Shown piece by piece: positions 6,301 through 9,999 of a stretch of DNA of 9,999 bases. Both the position numbers and the translations under genes were made by a program. The stretch is from an uncultured Bacilli bacterium (GTDB lineage: Bacteria; Bacillota_I; Bacilli_A; RF39; UBA660). A model generated the notes under the pieces. It searched no databases, was not told where the DNA came from, and saw nothing but the letters and a program-made list of their open reading frames with translations. Every line of letters begins with the position of its first letter. Position 1 is the stretch's first letter. The DNA is taken from the NCBI GenBank assembly GCA_944373065.1, contig CALWAJ010000048.1:1-9999 (forward strand), given 5' to 3'.

Positions 6301-7867
6301 GAACATTAAAGTCCATCCTCTTTGGCTTGATAAATTAAAATCAATAATATATATAGATGATTTAAAGAAAAAATATCAGTTCAACAAAATAGCTTATAAT
6401 ATAACTCCTATAATTGGAGAGTATGACAATCCAAAAGAGCAAAAACAAGGCCTAGTAACCTTAGATTTTGTAAACAGAGGAAATGCTATAATTTATAGTA
6501 CAACAGAAAAAAACACTATCACAAATACTATTCTTTATTCATTAATAACAACTTATACAAGTGAAGAGATAAATATATATGTTTTAGATTTTGATAGTGA
6601 AACTCTAAAGATTTATCAAGAAAGTCCATCAGTAGGTGATGTTGTCTTTGTCAATGAAAAAGAAAAAGTAACAAAGTTATTTAAATTATTAGTAGAAGAG
6701 TTAAATCAAAGAAAAAAGATATTCCAAGATTACAATGGAAATTATGATTATTACATAAAACATTCTGATACTAAATTACCAGCTATAATTCTTTTACTTG
6801 TTGGATATGAAAACTTTAAAGAAACTTATGAAGAAGAAGAACAAACTTTAAATAAAATAACCCGTGATGGTGTAAAATATGGTTTATATACTATAGTATC
6901 TGCAATAAGTGATAGAAGTCTAAGACTAAGTATTAGAACTAATTTCCCACAAATTATACCATTAAAACTAAATTCTAATGTGGAATATAATATGTTGTTA
7001 GGTAAAAAAGCTCCTACTATTTCAGATACAGCTAATAGAGGAGTAGTCTTAATAAACGAAAATCCATATGAATTTCAAACTGCTCAAGTTTGTGAGAGTG
7101 AAAAACTACTTGAGTATGTAAAAAGTATATGTAACTATTTAAAATCACACACCCAAGTTTATGCTAGGCCAATTCCTGTTTTACCAGATAAAGTTACTAT
7201 AGCAATGCTTAGTGATTATTTAAAAGACATAACAAATGTTCCAATAGGTTTAGAAGAAGAAACTTTAAATATAGCAACTTATGATTTTACTAAGAATTTA
7301 ATTAGTTTAATTAATGCGGAAGATAATGAAACATTAAGTAATTTTAGCAAATTATTAATAAAAGAACTTACTATGATTAATAATCTTAAAATAGCTATTT
7401 TAGATTTTAAAAATCTATATCAAGAATCTGATTTTACTAATTGTAATTACATAGATGCTAGTAGCTTTGATTTTACTAATTTCAATAATCTAATAGAAAG
7501 TATAGATTTAAATAGTAAACTTTTAATTTTTATAACAGATGCTGAACAATTTATAAGTAACATATCAAAAGGAATAACCGATATAACAAGTTATTTTACT
7601 AAAGTATTAAGTTTAAAAAGAGTTTATTTTGTTTTTAACACTGATTTATTTAACTTAAAGAAAATAGGTTATGAAGGCTGGTTTAGACAGTTTGTAACTA
7701 TTAATAATGCTATTTGGATAGGAAAAGGTTTAAATAACACTACAGTCCATAATTTAACAACACCACTTAGAAGTTTAAGTTTTCCTCTTCCACCAAACTT
7801 TGGATATAATATAAAAAGTGGTAAAGCAATAAGAATAAAAGTACTAGAAGGTGATAAAGATGAATAA
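3305..7867 (+). CDS. essC: Type VII secretion motor ATPase EssC (FtsK/SpoIIIE family)
   Basis: This is the membrane ATPase that recognises and drives export of WXG100-type substrates in T7SSb. At 1520 aa it matches full-length EssC. Order of parts: a beta-rich N-terminal region with an FHA domain (about 90-185; SIGSGNDN near 111-118, SQHHAK 128-133, DLNSQNGTF 145-153); an acidic linker; two membrane segments (about 263-288 and 294-316); a basic, probably coiled-coil stretch (about 317-370); then three FtsK-like modules. Module 1 is intact: Walker A GMTGSGKS (718-725, Lys724), DYKGGG, and Walker B LFIISDE (Asp840, Glu841). Module 2 has YSTTEKNTI (1064-1072) and module 3 NAEDNET (1337-1343) where a P-loop is expected, so neither shows a canonical nucleotide-binding loop. 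AGGAGG lies 6 bases before the ATG. It overlaps the next gene by 8 bases, indicating translational coupling. Confidence 0.95.
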   Translation: MIVYIIDKSRLISFTLPQKVYGSYWISDIDDENQEKKIINIQEEEGHWVAYSNKSVSILNNNQPTNKLILEAYSFSLLKLKNQEGYLILYVSPLNDETKKNFMLSNNYSLSIGSGNDNIICYQNQLTSQHHAKLEFKNNTWIITDLNSQNGTFINNKAIIPSQPTILNHGDIIFIMGLKIIVLGNQLTINNPLNSVIVNANILKEKTENKKTENIPTDEDELETELYEDNDYFVRLPRFTEILEPRNFKIDPHPNVTEQDETPLIMTIGPMFTMGSVSFVMLIVAFMSFQSGTRSFYSILPTIAISISMLTGVLLWPTLNRHFTRKQQKKRKEKIEKAYSEYLTKKEQELQQIITTEKQILLANSLSPNECYDFIINKNRRLWERELHQKDFLNLRLGIGKEKVKINIDYPGEHFKVDQDPLEERMRLIIEKNKEIDGAPITESFIEKNITAIIGHYEHIKTYVDTLILQMIALHSYHDLKIVIMTNEGRAKYWEYMKLMPHNFNRDKSLRFFSTNFDESKEVSSYLQKILKSRQETKINSNEDVYKLFDTYYIIITDDYKTVKDNLIIEEILNAEQNLGFSLLILNSSLANLPTQCKSFISINDLKNGGVFENELNKETQRTFQIELVNQMNLFKCANILANIPIKDKDDEYSLPKQIGFLEMYNVGTIEQLNPLERWQANNPIISLAAPIGYGTNGQIFKLDLHEKEQGPHGLIAGMTGSGKSEFIITYILSMAINYHPDEVQFLLIDYKGGGLVGAFENKETGLKLPHLTGTITNLDTADINRALSSIESELKRRQALFNKARDKLGEGTIDIYKYQKYYREKQLDTPISHLFIISDEFAELKTDQPEFMDQLISTARIGRSLGVHLILATQKPSGVVNDQIWSNSRFKVCLKVQDAQDSNEVIKRPDAATIKETGRFYLQVGYNELFQMGQAAYAGAPYYPQDKVYKEIDSSVNFIDNIARSIKSIDVPRSNKLELKGEQLPNIVKYLSSLAEKENIKVHPLWLDKLKSIIYIDDLKKKYQFNKIAYNITPIIGEYDNPKEQKQGLVTLDFVNRGNAIIYSTTEKNTITNTILYSLITTYTSEEINIYVLDFDSETLKIYQESPSVGDVVFVNEKEKVTKLFKLLVEELNQRKKIFQDYNGNYDYYIKHSDTKLPAIILLLVGYENFKETYEEEEQTLNKITRDGVKYGLYTIVSAISDRSLRLSIRTNFPQIIPLKLNSNVEYNMLLGKKAPTISDTANRGVVLINENPYEFQTAQVCESEKLLEYVKSICNYLKSHTQVYARPIPVLPDKVTIAMLSDYLKDITNVPIGLEEETLNIATYDFTKNLISLINAEDNETLSNFSKLLIKELTMINNLKIAILDFKNLYQESDFTNCNYIDASSFDFTNFNNLIESIDLNSKLLIFITDAEQFISNISKGITDITSYFTKVLSLKRVYFVFNTDLFNLKKIGYEGWFRQFVTINNAIWIGKGLNNTTVHNLTTPLRSLSFPLPPNFGYNIKSGKAIRIKVLEGDKDE

Positions 7868-8114
7868 TAAGGTCTTAGTTAATTTATATGTTCCCGCATT
7901 AGAAAAAAAATATGAAGTTTTTTTACCAGTAAATAGAAAAATTGGCGAAATTTGTTCCTTAATTGCTAAAGGGTTAATAGAAGTAAGTAATAATTATTAT
8001 AATATAACTTATTGTGAACATCTTTATAATCGTAGTAATGGAGGAGAATATAATGAAAGTAAATTACTAAAAAATACAGATATAAGAAATGGTAGCCAGT
8101 TAGTATTTATGTAA
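7860..8114 (+). CDS. Ubiquitin-like T7SS accessory protein, YukD/EsaB family
   Basis: An 84-aa cytoplasmic protein of the small ubiquitin-like YukD/EsaB family (typically about 80 aa), a conserved T7SSb component needed for normal secretion. The family pattern is visible: an opening beta strand (VLVNLYVPAL), a YEVFLPVNRKIGEI strand-helix, and a closing LLKNTDIRNGSQLVFM where the usual L-x-x-x-x-I-x-[DN]-G-x-x-L-x-[FL] ending occurs. ATG 7860 is chosen because GAAGGTG (about 7847-7853) is well spaced before it; the GTG at 7851 is part of that site. It starts inside the last codons of essC, so the two are translated together. No conjugation-type GlyGly end is present, as expected for this family. 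Confidence 0.85.
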   Translation: MNNKVLVNLYVPALEKKYEVFLPVNRKIGEICSLIAKGLIEVSNNYYNITYCEHLYNRSNGGEYNESKLLKNTDIRNGSQLVFM

Positions 8115-8140
8115 AGAAACGTAAATAAAAGCCAAAATCA

Positions 8141-8169
8141 TTGCTAAAAATAAAAATATAATCTATTCT
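8141..8169 (+). promoter_or_regulatory. Possible promoter before the WXG100-like gene
   Basis: TTGCTA (8141-8146) and TATTCT (8164-8169) are separated by 17 bases in the 77-base gap after the yukD-like gene. Each matches the consensus in 4 of 6 positions. A separate promoter would suit abundant secreted proteins, but AT-rich sequence produces such matches by chance. Confidence 0.35.
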
Positions 8170-8191
8170 AATTATAGAAGGAGGGTAAGAT

Positions 8192-8479
8192 ATGGCTGCA
8201 TATTCAGATAATTTAGAATTTAACTCAGAAGAATTAACAGAATTAATTGGAATATTAGAAGGAGTTAAGGACGCGATTCAAACATCTAAAACAAAATATG
8301 TTGATTATGTTGAGGTGCAATTAAGTCCTAACTGGACTACTGATGCTGGTCAACAAACAGTTAATGAGTTACTAAACTTTGCTGAAACAGATATTCAAGG
8401 ATTTATAACTTATTTAGATGGAAGAATTGCTGATTTAGAAGAAGCTAAAAATAGAACAATTCAAATTGATCAAGCTTAA
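8192..8479 (+). CDS. WXG100-family small secreted protein (EsxA-like)
   Basis: A 95-aa protein of the size and shape of WXG100 T7SS substrates, which form helical hairpin dimers and are recognised by EssC. It has two long helices (about 11-43 and 54-90) joined by a turn, SPNWTTDAG, with Trp48 and Gly53. The motif is W-x-T-x-x-G rather than strict W-x-G, a variation seen among Firmicutes members. AGAAGGAGGG at 8176-8185 is a very strong ribosome binding site, consistent with high expression. It follows the yukD-like gene and precedes another small helical protein by 20 bases, probably as a two-gene unit ended by the terminator at 8813-8839. It is likely both a substrate and a core requirement for secretion, by analogy with EsxA/YukE. 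Confidence 0.88.
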   Translation: MAAYSDNLEFNSEELTELIGILEGVKDAIQTSKTKYVDYVEVQLSPNWTTDAGQQTVNELLNFAETDIQGFITYLDGRIADLEEAKNRTIQIDQA

Positions 8480-8499
8480 TAAAGAAAGGAGTGATAATA

Positions 8500-8814
8500 A
8501 TGGCAGGAAATAAAAATGTATCAACATTAGGAATATCAGAAGGAATAGATTATCTTGAAAAAGAGTTTATTGCAGTATTAGATGATAATGCTGGAGAAGC
8601 AATAGATACTTATACTAAAGTACAATCAAGTGGTGCTTTAAGTAGTGCAAATATTGATTCTATAACAAATGAAATAAAAGGAAAAGTTTCAAAATTACAA
8701 AGCGATTTTGATGAATTAAGTCAACGCTTAAAACAAGGAATGTTCCAATCACAAGAAGAAATAGAAAGACATCGTAATGAAATTGAAAATCAACTTAGTA
8801 ATGGAACTTATTAA
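8500..8814 (+). CDS. Small all-helical protein, probable T7SS partner, no WXG Trp
   Basis: This 104-aa protein is not a recognised family. It appears to be two helices (about 11-42 and 50-97) separated by SSGALSSA, which is a WXG100-like hairpin shape, but it contains no Trp at all. The second helix is strongly charged and heptad-like (about 53-96), so coiled-coil pairing is likely. AAAGGAGTGA at 8485-8494 is a near-perfect ribosome binding site that places the start at ATG 8500; the GTG at 8491 lies within it. It is 20 bases behind the WXG100-like gene and shares its terminator. It may be a dimer partner of a neighbouring Esx protein or a targeting chaperone, like the small helical proteins encoded beside LXG substrates. 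That role is inferred from size, shape and location. Confidence 0.75.
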   Translation: MAGNKNVSTLGISEGIDYLEKEFIAVLDDNAGEAIDTYTKVQSSGALSSANIDSITNEIKGKVSKLQSDFDELSQRLKQGMFQSQEEIERHRNEIENQLSNGTY

Positions 8815-8839
8815 ATAATACATACTGTATTATTTTTTT
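8813..8839 (+). terminator. Intrinsic terminator or attenuator between small T7SS genes
   Basis: A 10-base-pair perfect stem (8813-8822 with 8826-8835), a 3-base TAC loop and a run of seven T (8833-8839) form a standard terminator that begins within the stop codon. Only one pair is G-C, so it is probably leaky. The next start codon is 18 bases beyond the T-run, leaving no room for an ordinary promoter. Confidence 0.8.
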
Positions 8840-8857
8840 CTAATTAAGGAGGCCAAA

Positions 8858-9145
8858 ATGAAAGAGATAAGCCAAGAACAAGTACAAGCAGCGGTAGACA
8901 GCATTAAAGAAAGTCAAAGCAATTTAAATATTGGTACTCTAACTACTAAAACTGATGTATTAGATTCAGTAATATTGATATTAAAAGAATGCTGGAATAC
9001 AACAAGTGGTAAAAAAGAACAAGAAAGATTGAAACAATTAACAGAAAGTGAGTTGGATTTTTCTAAAGTCGAAACAGCATTAACTTCTATCAAAGATGCA
9101 TATATAAGTGTTGCAACGGTAACACAAACAACTAGATATCATTAA
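8858..9145 (+). CDS. Small WXG100-like protein with WNTTSG motif
   Basis: A 95-aa helical protein, the same length as the one at 8192-8479. It has a first helix (about 5-22), a further helix (about 31-44), then ECWNTTSGKK with Trp46 and Gly51, and a C-terminal helix (about 51-83). The W-x-T-x-S-G turn lines up with W-x-T-x-A-G of the first WXG100-like protein at the same place in the chain. This supports membership in the WXG100 superfamily despite little other similarity. AAGGAGG (8846-8852) sits 5 bases before ATG 8858. It follows a terminator without its own visible promoter, so expression probably relies on readthrough. It precedes the large truncated gene by 30 bases and may be that protein's targeting partner, as in LXG substrate operons; this is inference. 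Confidence 0.78.
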   Translation: MKEISQEQVQAAVDSIKESQSNLNIGTLTTKTDVLDSVILILKECWNTTSGKKEQERLKQLTESELDFSKVETALTSIKDAYISVATVTQTTRYH

Positions 9146-9175
9146 TACAAAATAAACAGAAAGGACGTAATCATT

Positions 9176-9999
9176 ATGCAAAATAATGTAAATGTAGAAG
9201 AACTAAATGGTGTAGCATTAGAGATAGCAAAAAGTATCCAGGCATTAAATCAAAGTATTTCTGATTTTAAAGAAACATCAAATAGTATTAAAGGACAATG
9301 TGAAACGTTAAACGGTTATAATGGTCAAAAAGTAGCAGGAACAACAACTAAAGAGCAAGTTTATGATGATAAAGGTTATTCATCTACCATAGAAACATAT
9401 AAAATATGGGATATAGAAGGACAAGTGCCTTTAGAAAGTGATTGTAATACTTTAGAACAAGAGTTAGATGATATGGAAGAATCTATATCAAATTTAAAAT
9501 TAGAAGCTAGTGACTTAGAATTAATAGCAGATACAATAGAAGGCTATATTAAAAGTATTCAAGATGAATTGGGTGAAGACATTGATCCATCAATTTTAGC
9601 AGGTGCTTTTGGTGTTTTAGAGGGTGGTATAGCTTATGATAGTTATAGTGCCGGAACAGGTAATTTTATTTCAGCAAAGCATATTTTATCAGAATATTGG
9701 ACTGATAAAACTTTAAGATTTGAAAGAAATAGTAACGGTACTTATACTATCTATCAAAAAGATGCAAATGGAAAAGAAGTAGTAATGGGTTATACAACCG
9801 CATTAACAGCAGCTTTATATATGAAAGGATTAAAGAATAAAGTTAATAGTAATGAAGAAAGTGATGATTCAGGACCTGTAATATCAAATGGAAATGAAAC
9901 TGATGATAGATATGGACCACGGGTGGTACCAATAGAAGAATTAACCATGAAAGACATAATGTTAAATAAGGATGCTCCAGATGACTCAGAGCCTGTAGT
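9176..9999 (+). CDS. YWTDK-domain protein, candidate T7SS substrate (partial, 3' end missing)
   Basis: The reading frame is open from ATG 9176 to the window edge, giving 274 residues with no stop. AAAGGA (9160-9165) is a modest ribosome binding site 10 bases upstream. The N-terminus (about 1-125) is mostly helical in two arms (about 5-45 and 88-130) around a middle part containing Trp78, a shape that could serve as a WXG/LXG-like targeting region. Residues 128-223 match the protein at 401-1372: YWTDK at 174-178, NGTY at 187-190 and MGYTTA at 204-209. An acidic linker follows (about 224-245), and then a region whose end is cut off. There is no signal peptide or membrane segment. Placed directly after WXG100-like genes in the T7SS locus, it is a likely exported protein; its C-terminal activity cannot be judged from this window. 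Confidence 0.85.
   Translation, partial: MQNNVNVEELNGVALEIAKSIQALNQSISDFKETSNSIKGQCETLNGYNGQKVAGTTTKEQVYDDKGYSSTIETYKIWDIEGQVPLESDCNTLEQELDDMEESISNLKLEASDLELIADTIEGYIKSIQDELGEDIDPSILAGAFGVLEGGIAYDSYSAGTGNFISAKHILSEYWTDKTLRFERNSNGTYTIYQKDANGKEVVMGYTTALTAALYMKGLKNKVNSNEESDDSGPVISNGNETDDRYGPRVVPIEELTMKDIMLNKDAPDDSEPV

Noticed and set aside
8157..8162. Perfect TATAAT upstream of the WXG100-like gene
   Set aside because: No -35 lies at a suitable distance and there is no TGn extension, so the weaker pair at 8141-8169 was listed in its place.
8165..8180. Small inverted repeat TTCTA-ATTA-TAGAA before the first WXG100-like gene
   Set aside because: Five AT-rich base pairs are expected by chance in this sequence, and there is no second copy to suggest an operator.

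Overview
The window comes from a low-GC (AT-rich, roughly 30% GC by eye) Bacillota-type bacterium. The supporting signs are strong AGGAGG-type ribosome binding sites, sigma-A-like promoters, a 5S rRNA next to a 23S 3' end, and a Firmicutes-style type VII secretion system (T7SSb). Trp is written TGG throughout. TGA ends the AraC-family gene exactly where its fold should end, so the standard bacterial code fits and a Mollicutes code does not. I cannot name the species.

Layout: (1) 1-285 is the end of an rRNA operon: 23S 3' end, spacer, complete 5S and a terminator. (2) 329-1421 is a single-gene unit with its own extended -10 promoter and terminator. It encodes an unrecognised 323-aa soluble protein. 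(3) 1448-2242 is an AraC-type regulator with a C-terminal GyrI-like effector domain. (4) 2313-3233 is a transglutaminase-like protein whose catalytic His appears to be Tyr. (5) 3253-8114 is a strong promoter, the T7SSb motor ATPase EssC (FHA, two membrane segments, three FtsK-like modules, only the first with an intact P-loop) and an overlapping ubiquitin-like YukD/EsaB. (6) 8192-8839 holds a WXG100-like protein and a second small helical protein, ended by an intrinsic terminator. (7) 8858-9999 holds another small WXG100-like protein and the start of a large helical protein that runs off the window.

The most notable observation is that the orphan protein at 401-1372 and the truncated protein at 9176-9999 are paralogues. 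They share a segment of about 100 residues, including 61 ungapped positions with 29 identities (YWTDK, NGTY and MGYTTA blocks), each followed by an acidic linker. They lie on either side of the secretion genes and are good candidates for an undescribed family of T7SS substrates or surface components. Likely division of labour: EssC energises export, YukD is a core accessory, the WXG100-like proteins are substrates or targeting partners, and the YWTDK proteins are larger cargo. EssB, EssA and EsaA, normally needed in T7SSb, are not in this window.

Expression seems layered. Two ribosome binding sites (for the transglutaminase-like gene and for essC) lie in stems that can form on transcripts entering from upstream. 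A terminator between the small secreted-protein genes could lower expression of the distal cargo genes.
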